Source of the DNA: Molossus alvarezi
Taxonomy: Eukaryota > Chordata > Mammalia > Chiroptera > Molossidae
Length of the DNA stretch: 64,000 bases
Direction: 5' to 3'
Assembly: GCA_037176705.1 (NCBI GenBank)
Contig: CM073893.1
Span: 18,786,074 to 18,850,073, forward strand
Numbering within the stretch: position 1 is the first letter of the stretch; every line of letters begins with the position of its first letter. Made by a program: the position numbers and the translations under genes. This document shows, piece by piece, positions 11,983 to 23,728 of the stretch. Below the pieces are notes generated by a model. That model was not told the DNA's origin. It searched no databases and saw only the letters and a program-made list of their open reading frames with translations.

Positions 11983-12161
11983 GCCCCGGCAGTGTGGTTC
12001 AGTGGACTGAGTGTCATCCCATGGTCTGAGAGGTCCTGGTTCGATTCCTGGTCAGGGCACATGCCCACGTTGTGGGCTCGATCCCTGGTGGGGGACATGC
12101 AGGAGGCAGTCAATTATTTCTATCTCTCTCTCTAAAATATCAATGAAAACACTTTTTAAAA
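11983..12161 (+). mobile_element. Bat tRNA-derived SINE ('aatcaataaa' tail type)
   Basis: The head 'gccccggcagtgtggttcag' is followed by a B-box-like 'ggttcgattcc' and the 'gcaggaggcagtcaa' motif, then a C/T run and an A-rich tail. The exact 16-bp duplication aagagtaattagttta flanks it at 11967-11982 and 12162-12177, so the edges are firm. Confidence 0.92.
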
Positions 12162-12177
12162 AAGAGTAATTAGTTTA

Positions 12178-13799
12178 AAAGCAGCTTAAAATGAGGATTC
12201 TCTAGCTCTTCTTTTACTTTTGATTCTCCTCTTTAAAAAGCACCCAAATTCATTTTTCTTTCTTGGCTTTAAAATGACCTATTCCATTATTTCCCCATTC
12301 TAAGTCAATCTGTATTCCTATCCTCCTCATTCCCCAGCTTTTATCTACCTTTAATAGGTGATTTCTTTCCTAAAATGGGTCATTTAAAAGGGAGAGAAAA
12401 TTGTACCCAAAATAAACATTTTATATTCAGATTTCTGCCTATTTAATACAATACCCTTTTGTGAGGCCAGTTTAGAGAAGGCACAGATCCTGTTAGATCC
12501 ATTTTATTCACTAATCAATATTAAAAAAGGTCAGATGCAATGGGTTAATACAAATTTTCACAATATTTATATTTCTGGGCCTTAATTTCCTTTTGCCATC
12601 ACTCATTAAATGAGTTTTTTGTTTGTTTGTTTTTTTGTCACGTATTTTAACAGAATTCATTAAACTGCTTTAGATTTCCTACTTCCAAAAGAACAACTGT
12701 AACAGTATCATTGTATTCACTAGGAACATAAAAAACTATGACAACTTAATTTGCCTGTATTTTCTTTTAGCATAAATGTTACAATTTTCTCTTACCTAAG
12801 TAATGTGTAACATGGTTTCTCTTGAAAAGCAACATTTAATAGCGATAACCTGGGACAATTAAATACTGTGCTTTGGATGAGACACAGTTATTCATTTCAC
12901 CTAAATGGGCTGAATTTATGAATGGATGATCTGTTATGATTCATTTTCACAAACAAGACTCATTGTTTCAAAACTAGTATTTTGAGCCTCTCTAACTAGA
13001 ACTGACATTTTTATCTTAGAAGGAGGACTTGCAAAGGGTCAAGTTTTTAATATAATTATATGATTTCCAGCAGTTTGAAAAATAGTTATCTATAATTTTA
13101 GAGCATTTTCTAAGGAGGACTTGAAAAGGATAAGTTTTTAATATACTTATATGATTTAGAGAAGTATGAAAAATTTATTTATGCTTTAGAGCATTTTCTA
13201 AGGATAGTTAAGATTTTCTAGGTAATGTATAAAGGACATAAATAATGCCTATGCATATGGGAATAAGAATCAACTTGAATTAATTATTAAATTTCCGTAG
13301 AAGCTAAAAAACTTAGTTAAATTCAGTCAGATATGTAGTGATGAGTCAGTGAGTCAAGGACAATTAGTGGTGTAATAAAAATATTCTTAGAATATTGATC
13401 TCCCCATTATAAAAAAAAAGTTTAAAGGAGAGTGATATTATCATGGTGGGGAGAGATGCTCCTTTTGCCTCTTCCCTTCAATGTACAACTAGTGGTGATA
13501 TCCATAACTTAACAAAACCTCCTCTGCTCAACATATTAGGATGCCTAAGAGATCCACATATCCGTATATCTGAAGGTTGGTGGATTGGAATACACAGAGG
13601 AAGCATAACTTTCTACATCAGGTTGTCCTCAGATATATATAAAAAAAAGATATGGTTTAGTAATAATCTATGACTAATTATACTCCAAGTACTACATGAT
13701 AGAAACACACACACACACTTTCTCTCTCTCCACAAACAAGTCTAAGACAAGATGTAAAAATAATCATTAAATTGCTTTATATAATCTGACTGATAAAAT
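12178..13799. other. AT-rich intron, no gene recognised
   Basis: About 1.6 kb with no L1 or SINE that I can recognise. It holds the ~90-bp tandem duplication listed separately (13020-13199) and a short CA/CT microsatellite at about 13706-13731. No convincing splice-site pair with an open frame was seen on either strand. Confidence 0.6.
13020..13199. repeat. Tandem duplication, two ~90-bp copies
   Basis: Copy 1 (13020-13111) and copy 2 (13112-13199) both start 'aaggaggactt', contain 'agtttttaatata' and end 'ttagagcattttct'. A stub of a third copy ('aaggatag') follows. Substitutions and small indels separate the copies, so the duplication is not recent. It lies in intron outside recognised transposons. 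Confidence 0.85.
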
Positions 13800-13850
13800 A
13801 ATAAGTGGCAGAGTTGGAACTCAAACCCAGGTACCACATGCTTAACTATA
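13800..13850 (-). mobile_element. MIR SINE fragment
   Basis: 'aagtggcagagttggaactc' followed by 'aaacccagg' is the reverse complement of the conserved MIR core. It is short and diverged. Confidence 0.65.
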
Positions 13851-14034
13851 GTTAACAATCAATATATTTGTCTTCCTAAATATATAATTTAAGAGAGCCA
13901 GGGAATATAAAAACTATTCAGGCACAGCTGATCTGTATATTCTTCTTGCTCTTTTATAACTTTCTCTGTTGCATGTGGCAGCATGGAATAACACCAAAGC
14001 AGACATTCCATAACAATGCAAAACCACTAGATAC

Positions 14035-14185
14035 TTAATTAATAAAAGAAAACTAACAAACAAAAAAGAATAGTATCATCAAGAAAGTGACAGGACAACC
14101 CACAGAATGTGATAAAATATTTGCAAATCACATTATCTGATAAGAGACTTGTATCCAGAATATATAAAGAACTCTTACAATTCAA
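14035..14185 (+). mobile_element. Old L1 fragment, 5' side of the host of copy A
   Basis: This is a piece of the ORF2 C-terminal region. The translation includes 'ISDKRLVSRIYKELLQFK', equivalent to [16 protein letters not shown] in copy A. It continues at 20354 on the other side of copy A, so copy A is inserted into it. Confidence 0.75.
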
Positions 14186-14339
14186 AAATAAAAAGATAGG
14201 AAAAAATGGCGGCGGAGTGAATGGAGCTACACAGACCATCTCCCAGGACCAAACTGAATTTACAACGAAAATAAAGGCAAATTGTCAGGAAGGGGCAGCC
14301 GAAAGACACCCTGGAGGACCACATAACCAGGGACACTGA

Positions 14340-14780
14340 CTCAATCCTGGTAGGCTTGCGAGGACGCGCGAGGGGGCCGGGAGCCCACGGTCCGCAGCGG
14401 CCTGGGCGGGGATCAGGGGGGGAAGCTGCTGCTGCTGTGTGGGTTGCGACCCCGCATGACTCCTGCGAACTCTGCTGCCTGCTAAGCCCTCAGCTGGTGC
14501 TGCACGGACTGGCACGGACTAGCTGCGACCAGGGGACTCGGGGGGACACTGCTGCTGCCTTGGCTGTGACCCCGGCTGAGACCTGTGAACTCTGCGTGCT
14601 AAGCCCTCGGCTGGTGCCACACAGACTCGCTGGGACCAGGGGACTCTGCTGGAAGCTGCTGCAACCTTGGCAGTGTCCCGCTACCTCGGATTAGACATGG
14701 GGCTTCTGCTGAGGGCTATGCCCTCAGCTGGTGCCCCAGACTCGGCTGCCCTTGGCTGGAAGCAGCGCCCTTGGGTTAAA
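14340..14780 (+). promoter_or_regulatory. GC-rich L1 5'UTR repeats (copy A promoter region)
   Basis: This stretch is far richer in G+C and CpG than its surroundings. It is built from about three related units of 100-120 bp (roughly 14422-14535, 14550-14650 and 14655-14750) sharing 'gctaagccctc', 'gctggtgc' and 'gaccaggggactc' or variants. L1 5'UTRs carry the internal Pol II promoter, so this is the expected promoter position; activity is not shown by the sequence. Copy B has a different repeat unit here. Confidence 0.65.
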
Positions 14781-15386
14781 AGTCCTAGGCAGCTCCACGA
14801 CGCAGAGTCTGGACAGAGGTTAAATTGGCAGCAGCCACTCACCTTGGGCTCCAGCAGAGGGAAGGCAGACTGCACTGGAACTGTGTGGGGACACTCGGGA
14901 TTTGGAGGGTGCTAAGAGCTTTCGCTGAGTGCAGCCACACAGGACTGTGGTCATTTTACTCCTTCCCAGGGCCCTGGGGAGAGGCGGAGGCCCCTCCCTC
15001 AGAGATTCAATCCCACCTGGTGGACATTGAAATGCTAATTGAGGCCCATTACCAACCTGCAGCTGCCCCACCCTCAGGAAATCCTCTTACACTGAGCACC
15101 TGAGGGAGTTTTTCAGGCAACTCAGAAACCAGGGGTCTTCAGGTGACCTCTACTAATAGCCTCCAGGCAAAAAAAGATAGAGGATAACTACCATTCCCTG
15201 GGCTAGCAACACTACCCAGAAAAGCTAAGAATTGACAGTGGTGTTTAAAGTGGGTCCTCCCTGGCTCATCCAAACCCAGGAGACTGAGCCACAAACAGCA
15301 GAACACCAAAACCCACAGGGAAAATTTGGCAGACTCCAAAGCGCACTGTCATAGCCAAAATGGTGTAAAACAGAAACAAAAGCCAA

Positions 15387-16258
15387 ATGAAAGAACAAGA
15401 GACCTCTACCGAAGATGAGATAAATGAGGTGAGTGAAGCAAGTTAACAGAACTAGAATTCAGAGCCATGATGTTGAGGAAGTTCAACAGCATGTGTAAGG
15501 ATATGAGCACCATGAGTAAAGACATAGAAATGTTGAAAATCAACCAGTTGGAAATAAAAAACCACCAAGAAGAAATGAAAAATGACATATCAGAAATGAA
15601 AAACACACTGGAAGGTCTAAAAAGAAGAGTAGGGGAAGCTGAGGACTGGATCAGTGAATTAGAAGACAGGGTAGAAAAAAATCAACCAATCAGAAAACCA
15701 AAAGGAAAAAAGGATTAAAAAACAGGAAGACAGCTTAAGAGAACTGTGGGACAGCTGGAAACGGGAAAATATTCGCATCACAGGAGTCCCTGAAGAAGAA
15801 AATAAGCAAGGGTTAGAGAATATATTCAAAGAAATAGTGACAAAAAACTTCCCTAATTTGGTGAAGGAAGAAGGCATTCAAGTTCAAGAAGCACAGAGAG
15901 CCCCAAGTAAGAAGAACCCAAACAGGCCCACACCAAGACACACAGTTATCAAACTGCCAAAAATTAAAGACAAAGAGAGAATCCTAAAAGCAGCAAGAGA
16001 TAAGCAACAGGTTACCTACAAAGGAAACCCCATAAGGCTCTCAGCTGACTTCTCACAAGAAACACTACAGGCCAGAGGGAATGGCATGAAATAATCAAGG
16101 TCATGAAAAACAAGGATCTGAATCCAAGACAACTGTACCCAGCAAGGCTATCATTCAAAATAGAAGGTCAAATAAGGAGCTTCCCAGACAAAAAAGGCTA
16201 AGAAAATACATTAGCACGAAACCAGCACTGCAAGAAATGTTAAAAAGGACTGCTGTAA
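15387..16258 (+). pseudogene. L1 ORF1p relic, copy A
   Basis: Starts at ATG 15387 (MKEQETSTEDEINEVSEAS) but hits TAA at 15444. The downstream frame, which includes TELEFRAMMLRKFN, is displaced by one missing base near 15443. The coiled coil (15467-15718) includes DIEMLKINQLEIKNHQEEMK. A second frameshift lies in the A run at about 15703-15712. The RRM/C-terminal part (15837-16094) has 'NRPTPRHTVIKLPKIKDKER', 'ILKAARDKQQVTYKG' and 'RLSADFSQETLQAR'. The first lesion is shared with copy B, so it may predate both insertions or be a feature of the subfamily. Confidence 0.88.
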
Positions 16259-16307
16259 TTACCAGGAGAAATAGTAAGAAAAATAGTAAGAACCACACTA
16301 AACAAAA

Positions 16308-19300
16308 ATGGCAATAAATAAGTACATATCAATAATCACCTTAAATGTAAATGGACTGAATGCTCCCATAAAAAGACACAGAGTAGCTGATTGGATAAGA
16401 AAGCATGACTCATCTATATGTTGTTTTCAAGAGACCCACCTCACAACAAAAGACTCATATAGATTGAACGTGAAGGGATGGAAAAAAATCTTCCAAGCAA
16501 ACGGAAAAGAAAAAAAAGCTGGGGTAGCAATACTTATATCTGATAAAATACATTTCAGAATGAAGGCCACAATTAGAGACAAAGAAGGTAGCTACATAAT
16601 ATATCCAACAGGAAGATATAACCTTGATAAACATATATGCACCCAATATAGGAGCACAAAAATATATTAAAAAACTTCTGAAGGACTTCAAAGGAGAAAT
16701 CGATAGCAATACAATCATAGCAGGGGACTTCAACACCCCGCTCACATCACTGGATAGATCCTCTAGACAAAAAATTAGCAAGGAAATAGACACTCTAAAT
16801 GAAGCACTAGACCAAATGGATTTAATAGTTATCTACAGAGAATTACACCCCAAAACTACAGAATTCACATTCTTCTCAAGTGCACATGGGACATTCTCAA
16901 AGATAGACCACATGTTAAGAAACAAATGAAATCTCTACAAGTTCAAGAAGACTGGAATCATATCAAGCATCTTCTCAGATCACAATGGCATGAAACTAGA
17001 AATCAATGGCAAGAAGAACATACAAAGACATTTGCACACATGGAAGATAAACAGCATGTAATTAAACAATGAATGGGTCACCAAGGAGATCAAGGAAGAA
17101 ATAAAAAACTTCCTGGAAACCAATGAAAATGAACACACAACAACACAAAATCTATGGGATGCAGCGAAAGCAGTTTTGAGAGGGAAGTTCATAGCACTAC
17201 AGGCCTACCTCAAAAAAGAAGAAAAATCTCTACTAGATTATATAAACCTCACAACTTAAAGAACTAGAGAACAAACAAAAAGAAAACCCCAGAGCAAGTA
17301 GAAGGAAGGAAATAGTAAAGATCAGAGCAGAAATAAATGACACAGAGACCCAAAAAACAATTCAAAGGATCAATAAAACAAAGAGATGGTTTTTCGAAAA
17401 GATAAACAGGATTGATGGACCCTTAGCTAGACTCACCAAGAAACAAAGAGAGAGAACCCAAATACATAAAATCAGAAATGAAAGAGGAGAGATAACAACT
17501 GATACCACAGAAATACAAAACATCGTTAACAACTACTATGAACAATTATATGGCAACAAATTCCACAATCTAAGCGAAATGGACAAATTTCTAGAACATA
17601 GTCTCCCAAAACTGAATCAGGAAGAGATAGAAAACTTGAACAGACAAATAACAACAGAAGAAATTGAAGATGTAATCAAGACTCTCCCAGCAAACAAAAG
17701 CCCATGCCCGGATGGCTTCACGGGGGAGTTCTACCAAACATTCAAAGAAGAACTAATACCCATTCTCCTCAAACTATTTCAAGAAATTCAAGAAGAAGGA
17801 AGACTTCCAAACTCGTTTTATGAAGCCAGCATAATTCTAATTCCAAAACCAGAAAAAGACACAACAAAGAAAGAAAACTACAGGCCAATATCCCTGATGA
17901 ACATAGATGCTAAAATCCTGAACAAAATACTAGCAAATCGAATCCTGCAATACACCAAAAAAATTATCCACCATGACCAAGTGGGATTCATCCCAGGGAT
18001 GCAAAGCTGTACAATATTCGCAAATCAATAAATGTGATAAACCACATAAATAAAATGAAGAATAAAAACCACATGATCATATCAATAGATGTCGAAAAAG
18101 CCTTCGACAAAATCTAGCATCCATTTCTGATAAAAACGCTCAGCAGTGTGGGAATAGAGGGATCATATCTAGACATAATAATGGCCATATAGGAAAGACC
18201 TACAGCTAACATCATACTTAATGGGCAAAAACTAAAAGCATTTCCCTTAAGAACAGGAACAAGGCAAGGATGCGCACTTTCGCCACACCTATTTAACATA
18301 GTACTGGAAGTCTTAGCCAGAGCAATCAGACAGGAAGAAAAAATAAAAGGGATCCAAACTGAAAAGGAGAAAGTGAAATTATCATTATTTGCAGATGACC
18401 TGATACTATACATAGAAAACCCCAAGGACTTCATCAAAAGTTTACTAGACTTAATAAATGAATTTGGAAAAGTAGCAGAATACAAAATTAATGTCAAGAA
18501 ATCGATGGCACAAATGATGAACTCACAGAAAGAGAAACTAATAAAACAATCCCATTTACCATTGTGGCAAAAAAATTAAGATACCTAGGAATAAACTTAA
18601 CCACAGAAATAAAGGACCTATTTGCAGAAAACTGCAGGTCATTGAAAAAAGAAATAGAGGAAGATATAAAAAAAGTGGAAGCACATACCCTGTTCATGGA
18701 TTAGGAGAATTAACATCATTAAAATGTTCATATTACCCAAAGCAATCTATAGATTCAACGCAATCCCCATCAAAATACCAACGGCATACTTCACAGAATT
18801 AGAACAATTATTTCAAAAGTTCACATAGAACCAAAAAAGGCCTCGAATAGCCACAGAAATCTTGAAAAGGAAAAACAAAGTTGGAGGGATCACAATACCA
18901 GATTTCAGGTTAAACTACAAAGCCACTGTATTGAAAACAGCCTGGTACTGGCACAAGAACAGGCAGATAGACCAGTGGAACAGAACAGAGAACCCAGAAA
19001 TGGACCCAAGGCAATATGCTCAATTAATATTTCACGAAGGTGGCAAGAGCATACAGTGGAGTAAGAACAGCCTCTTCAATAAAAGATGCTGGGAAAATTG
19101 GACAGCTACTTGCAGAAAAATTAAACTAGACCATCAACTTACACCCTACACGAGAATAAACTCAAAATGGATAAAAGACTTAAATGTAACTCATGAATTC
19201 ATAAAAATCCTAGAACAAAATGTAGGCAACAAAATTTCAGACATCATACGCAGCAGAATTTTTACTGACACATCACCTAAGGCAACAGAAACAAAGGAGA

Positions 19301-20084
19301 AAATGAACACATGGGACTACATCAAACTCAAAAGCTTCTGCACAGCGAAAGATACAATCATCAAAACGGAAAGGCTACCCACTGTATGGGAGAGCATAAT
19401 TGCCAATGATATATCAGATAAGGGGTTAATTTCCAAAATATATAGAGTACTCATACAACTCCACAAAAGGAAGACAAAGAACCCAATTAAAAATGGGCAG
19501 AGGAACTAAATAGACACCTCTCCAAACAGGACATACAAATGGCTAAGAAACATATGAAGAAATGCTTATCATCAATAATCATCAGAGAGATGCAAATTAA
19601 AACAACAGTGAGGTATCACCTGTGAGAATGGCTGCCATCAACAAATCATCAAGGGTGTGGAGAATAGGGGACACTAGTGCACTGCTGGTGTGAATGCAGA
19701 CAGGTGCAGCCACTAAGGAAAACACTATGGTGTTACCTCAAAAAATTAAAAATTGAACTTCCATTTGACCCAGTGATTCCACTTCTAGGAATACACCCTA
19801 AGAAGCCTGAAACACCAATCAGAAAGAATATATGTACCCCCATGTTTGTAGCAGCACTATTTACAATAGCTAAGATCTGGAAACAGCCCCCATGTCCATC
19901 AGTAGACGAATGGATAAAAAAGCTGTGGTCCATATACACAATGGAGCACTACGCAGCTGTAAGAAAGAAAGATCTCTTATCCTTTGAGAGTACATGGAGG
20001 GACCTGGAAACTATTATCCTAAGTGTAACAAGCCAAACAGAGAAAGACAAGTTTCATATGATCTCACTTATTTGTGGAATATAA
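16308..20084 (+). pseudogene. L1 ORF2p relic, copy A
   Basis: Begins at ATG 16308 (MAINKYISIITLNVNGLNAP). Endonuclease motifs are visible: NVNG (metal-binding Asn), QETHL (catalytic Glu) and AGDFNTPL at about 16722-16745. The reverse transcriptase covers roughly 17579-18580 with '[20 protein letters not shown]' and an intact FADD catalytic box near 18389-18400. The C-terminal region runs to 20084 and includes VRKKDLLSFESTW. Stops and frameshifts (for example near 16670, 16927, 17258, 18031, 18115, 18577 and 19508) destroy the protein. Confidence 0.9.
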
Positions 20085-20353
20085 TGAACATAACAGTCTG
20101 AGGAATGGGGTAGTCCCAGAGACGTGGAAGTGGGGTACAGATTGACAATCCCCTAAAGAGGGGGGTGCTGGGGGAGAGATAAACCACAGAACTTATATGC
20201 ATGTATGCATGAACAGTGGACATGGACAACAAACTGGGGAAAGGGCAGGGAGGGAGGGGGAGGGGGGAATCAGTGGGGGAAAAAGGAGAAACATCTGTAA
20301 CAAAAATTAATTAAAAAAAATAAAAAATAAATAAATAAATAAATAAAAAGATA

Positions 20354-21165
20354 AATAATAAAAAAATGGGCAAAGGATAAAAACAGACATTTCTCAAAAG
20401 AAGATATGTAGATGGACAATGAGCACATGAAAAGATGCTCAATATCATTACATATTAGGGGAATGCGAATCAAAAGCACATCCCACTAGGAAAAGTATAA
20501 TAAAAAACATGGATAGACAAGTGTTAGCAAGGTTATGGGACCCTCAGATCCAGGTAGAGGGAATGTAAAATGGTGCAATCACTTTAGACAGTTTGGCAGT
20601 TCCTCAAAGTTAAACATACAGTTACCATATCACCCAGCAATGTTATTATCTCAAGAGAACTGAAACCATTTGTCCACACAAACACTTGTGTATGAATGTT
20701 TATAATCACAGTACTCATAACAGCCCAAAAGTGGAAACAACCTAAATGTCCACCAACTGATGAATGAATAAATAAAATGTTACATCCTTACAATGGATGA
20801 TTATTTGTCAATAAAAAGGAATGAAATATTTATACACGTTACAACATGGATAAACCTTGGAAATATTACACTATGGGCAAGTAGCCAGTCACAAAGAACC
20901 AGATACTGATTAGGCAAATCTAGAGAGACAGAAAGTAGCCTAGCAGTTTCCTAGGGCTGGGGATTTGGAGGAAAATGGGGAATGAATGCTAATGGGTATA
21001 GGGTTTCTTTTGGAGGTAACAGCAATGTTCTAAAATTAATTGTGATGATGGCTGCAGAACTCTGTGAACACACTAAAAACTAATGAATTTTACACTTTAA
21101 ATGGGTGAATTGTATGGCATGTGAATTATATCTCAATAAAGGTGTAAAAGCAAAAAAAGAAAAGA
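20354..21165 (+). mobile_element. Old L1 3' end, 3' side of the host of copy A
   Basis: Continues the fragment at 14035-14185 with 'atgggcaaaggataaaaaca' and runs through an L1 3' region ('tcaagagaactgaaaccatt', 'gtgatgatggctgcagaact'). It ends in an A-rich tail at about 21150-21178. It is heavily diverged with no usable ORF. Confidence 0.75.
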
Positions 21166-21938
21166 AAAAAAAAAAAAAAGCCATACCTGCCTCTTAATAA
21201 GGAGGGTTTTTAGATAAAATGTTTGTCTATATAGACTCTATTTATTTGGCATACAGAAACACTAAAAAAATGTTAGTTTTTTATCTTCCTCATTTTAACT
21301 TGAACATCTATTGAGTATTCTCTATGTGCTGGGTTATATGAAAAGCCCAGGGCTACAAACATAAGTGAAATTTAATTTCTACCCTCAATTATTTCTGTAC
21401 ATGTAACCAAGGGTAGGAAAGGAGAGAAACGGAAGAAAGATCTAGTTTGCAAACACTTCACAGAACAGGTGACATCTGAAGGATAATGCTTTTATCACCA
21501 GGAAAGCCAGCTCCATAACAGGGACCTTAATAATTCACCACATATTCTCTATGAAATATGCTTCTAGGACCTTCTTAGTAACCCAAATTCAGAAACCTTG
21601 CCTAATTCTCTATTCTGCATACCTCCCCACAAAACAAAACTAAGAAGGGCAGACTTTAGCACATGTTACAGAGAGATCTAGTAATACTAAACCTAAAGAT
21701 GTACTCATTTAATGTACTTTTACATTCTTAGGTACAATTGCCAGGCAAAATGATTTATTTTTCACAAGATCTATCACCATACAAGGCAATATGTTGACAT
21801 GTTATCAAAGCACTTCACTAAAAACAAATATATAAACATCAAGTTGTTAGATCTGTTTAAAAATACCTTTTAATAGTAAAAAAAAAAAATACTGAGACAT
21901 ATTTAAGGTAGTACTCTTGATTTCAAAATAATAATGTC
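21166..21938. other. Intronic sequence with an L2 fragment
   Basis: About 21295-21410 ('catctattgagtattctcta', 'tgtgctgggttatatg') resembles a minus-strand L2 3' end. The rest is AT-rich and unassigned. A 12-bp near-duplication (aataataatgt) precedes the next SINE. Confidence 0.5.
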
Positions 21939-22138
21939 CCTGGCCAGTGTGGCTCAGCAGTTAGTGTTGGCCCACAGACCTAAGGATTGTGGGTTCAATT
22001 CCTAGTCTAGGGCATGTACCTCAGTTGCAGGTTTGATTCCTTGCCCTGGTCAGGGTTGTGCAGGAGGCAACCAACTGAAATATTTCTCTCTCTCCCCCCA
22101 CCCAATATCCTCAGGTGAGGATTAACAAAACAAACAAA
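21939..22138 (+). mobile_element. VES-type SINE
   Basis: The head 'ccctggccagtgtggctcag', the B-box-like 'gggttcaattcc' and the 'atcctcaggtgaggatta' tail are present. Flanks 'aataataatgt' / 'gtaataatgt' are a probable target duplication. Confidence 0.88.
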
Positions 22139-22723
22139 AAGTAATAATGTTTTTGTGCTAAAACCAACAAAATACTGGCTTAAGATGGCAAAAATGAGAT
22201 ATGGGTCTGAATCAAGCACTATAAATAAGTCTAACCCAATGAACAGAATTGGCAAACTGGAAAGTGGAAAAAGGTAGGGAGCTACACATTTAGATATTTA
22301 AGAGTTGTGCAGGGTCTAAAAGGACATGAAATAAGGCAAAGAATATGGGAAGTCCTATACCTTCTAGATAGGACTCAGAAGGAATGGCATGGAACAATAA
22401 AAACTGATCAAATCAAATGAACAAAGTATATTTTTTAAATTATAAATATGAAACATATTTTGAAAAACAAATATGGAAAAGTCCTTGTTTCTAGCCCATA
22501 ATTTATTTCCTTCCTCCCCCCCTCTATTGGGGGGGGGGGTCATGGGGATAGAGGAAAGAGAGAAAATGCATTTAAAAGAATGTTTGTGACATTTTATTGA
22601 ACATTTCTAGATGTTTGTAATAGAAAGATTTTTAGGTTAACAAGTAACCAAAAACAGGAAGACATCACTGATCTTTCCCAACTGTACAATGGATGTTAAT
22701 TCTCTTGCATAATCTCCTTCAGT
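22139..22723. other. Intron, nothing recognised
   Basis: AT-rich sequence with a C run and an 11-G run around 22515-22540. Part of 22240-22400 has the flavour of an old repeat but I cannot name it. No exon candidate. Confidence 0.5.
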
Positions 22724-22740
22724 GGTTCTTCCTTACTTTT

Positions 22741-22811
22741 TTTTTTTTTATTCAAATATTTATTGTTGGATGTAACATGTATTACAGATGTTCCACATTT
22801 TTCCCCCATTG
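22741..22811 (-). mobile_element. 71-bp L1/HAL1 3' tail insertion
   Basis: Consists only of a T run (poly-A on the element strand) and the last ~60 bp of an L1-type 3'UTR, read on the minus strand as 'caatgggggaaaaatgtgga' and 'acatctgtaatacatg'-like sequence. It is bounded by an exact 17-bp duplication, ggttcttccttactttt, at 22724-22740 and 22812-22828. The duplication shows that this scrap is an independent insertion. Confidence 0.9.
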
Positions 22812-23005
22812 GGTTCTTCCTTACTTTTACAATAAAGTTTAAAGTTCTTAGTATGGCAGTCAAACCATTTCAAGATTTGACTACATTTTCAGAGTTGTCT
22901 CCATCCACATTCCCTTCACACAACTTTTTGGCAATTCCGATCTCTTTGCAATTATTCAAAAGAGTCAAGCTATTCTTTCCTTTTGTTGCCTTTTTGTTTT
23001 TAATC

Positions 23006-23077
23006 CTTGCCTAAGGATATTTTTCCATTGATTTTCAGATAGAATGGGAGAAAGGGAGGGGGAGGGAGGGAGGGAGG

Positions 23078-23127
<50 letters not shown>

Positions 23128-23272
23128 TCAACATGAGAGAGACACAATGATGAATTGGTTGCCTCCTGAATAGGATCAAACCGCAACCAAGGTATGTGCT
23201 CTTGACTGGAATTGAACCTGTGCCTTTCTGGTCCACAGGCCCATGCTCTAACTGCTGACCCAAACTGGCCAA
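23006..23272 (-). mobile_element. VES-type SINE with expanded GA tract
   Basis: The minus-strand head lies at 23272 (ggccagtttgggtcagcagt). The element runs through its B box and a greatly expanded C/T tract to the 'aaaatatccttaggc' tail near 23010. The tract is listed as a microsatellite. Confidence 0.85.
23048..23122. repeat. (GGGA)n/(GA)n microsatellite
   Basis: A run of GGGA units (to about 23083) passes into about 20 GA dinucleotides. It arose inside the C/T-rich middle of the minus-strand SINE. Simple-sequence length here is likely polymorphic. Confidence 0.9.
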
Positions 23273-23474
23273 AGCTCCTTTAATTGCTTTTATACACTGT
23301 TCCCTCTGCTGAAAATGCTTTCCTGAGCTCTTTTTCCATTTGACCAACTACTATTTTCCTTAAAGACAGGTCATGTGTCACCCTTACCTTGCAGAATTTT
23401 TTTCCTGACATCACTATGTGTTACAGTACTCCTCCCATGCTCCCATAACACACTGCATATCTCTAATGGTTCTT

Positions 23475-23712
23475 TTTTGTTGTTGTTACTCTTCACTTAA
23501 GGATATTTTTTCCATTGATTGTTTTTCAGAGCGAGTGGAAGGGAGGGAGGGGGAAAGAAAAAGAGAAACATCAATGTGAGAAAGACAGACACACGCCCGG
23601 ACTGGGACCAGGGATCAGATGCAACCCAGGTACATGCCCTTGACAAGGAATGAAATCCACAACCCTTTGGTGTGCTTCTGATGCTGTAACCACTGAACCA
23701 CATTGGCCAGGG
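23475..23712 (-). mobile_element. VES-type SINE
   Basis: The minus-strand head 'agccctggccaatgtggttc' ends at 23712 and the tail 'aaaaatatccttaag' is near 23500. Flanks 'tctctaatggttctt' (about 23460-23474) and 'ctctagtggttctt' (about 23713-23727) are a slightly diverged target duplication. Confidence 0.87.
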
Positions 23713-23728
23713 CTCTAGTGGTTCTTAA

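Larger units (their letters stand above)
14199..20340 (+). mobile_element. Full-length L1, copy A (~6.1 kb)
   Basis: It has a 5'UTR starting 'ggaaaaaatggcggcgg', ORF1 (15387-16258), ORF2 (16308-20084), a short 3'UTR with 'ttatatgcatgtatgcatga' and a G-rich tract, and an (aaat)n-type tail. The 13-bp duplication aaataaaaagata flanks it at 14186-14198 and 20341-20353. It is full length but inactive, because both ORFs contain stops and frameshifts. It is very similar to copy B (55781-61793) from ORF1 to the tail, but its upstream 5'UTR repeat region differs. It lies antisense to FNDC3A. Confidence 0.92.

Noticed and set aside
14356..14694. 112-codon GC-rich open frame, with a similar one at 55894-56226
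   Set aside because: Both translate tandem repeats in L1 5'UTRs, and copies A and B do not preserve a common protein. GC-rich repeats rarely contain stops.
16308..20084. An intact, active L1 ORF2
   Set aside because: Despite intact endonuclease and FADD motifs, repeated stops and frameshifts occur in copy A; copies B, C, D, E and H are likewise broken.
23000..23186. Ser/Leu-repeat open frames on the minus strand
   Set aside because: They are translations of the GA microsatellite inside a SINE.
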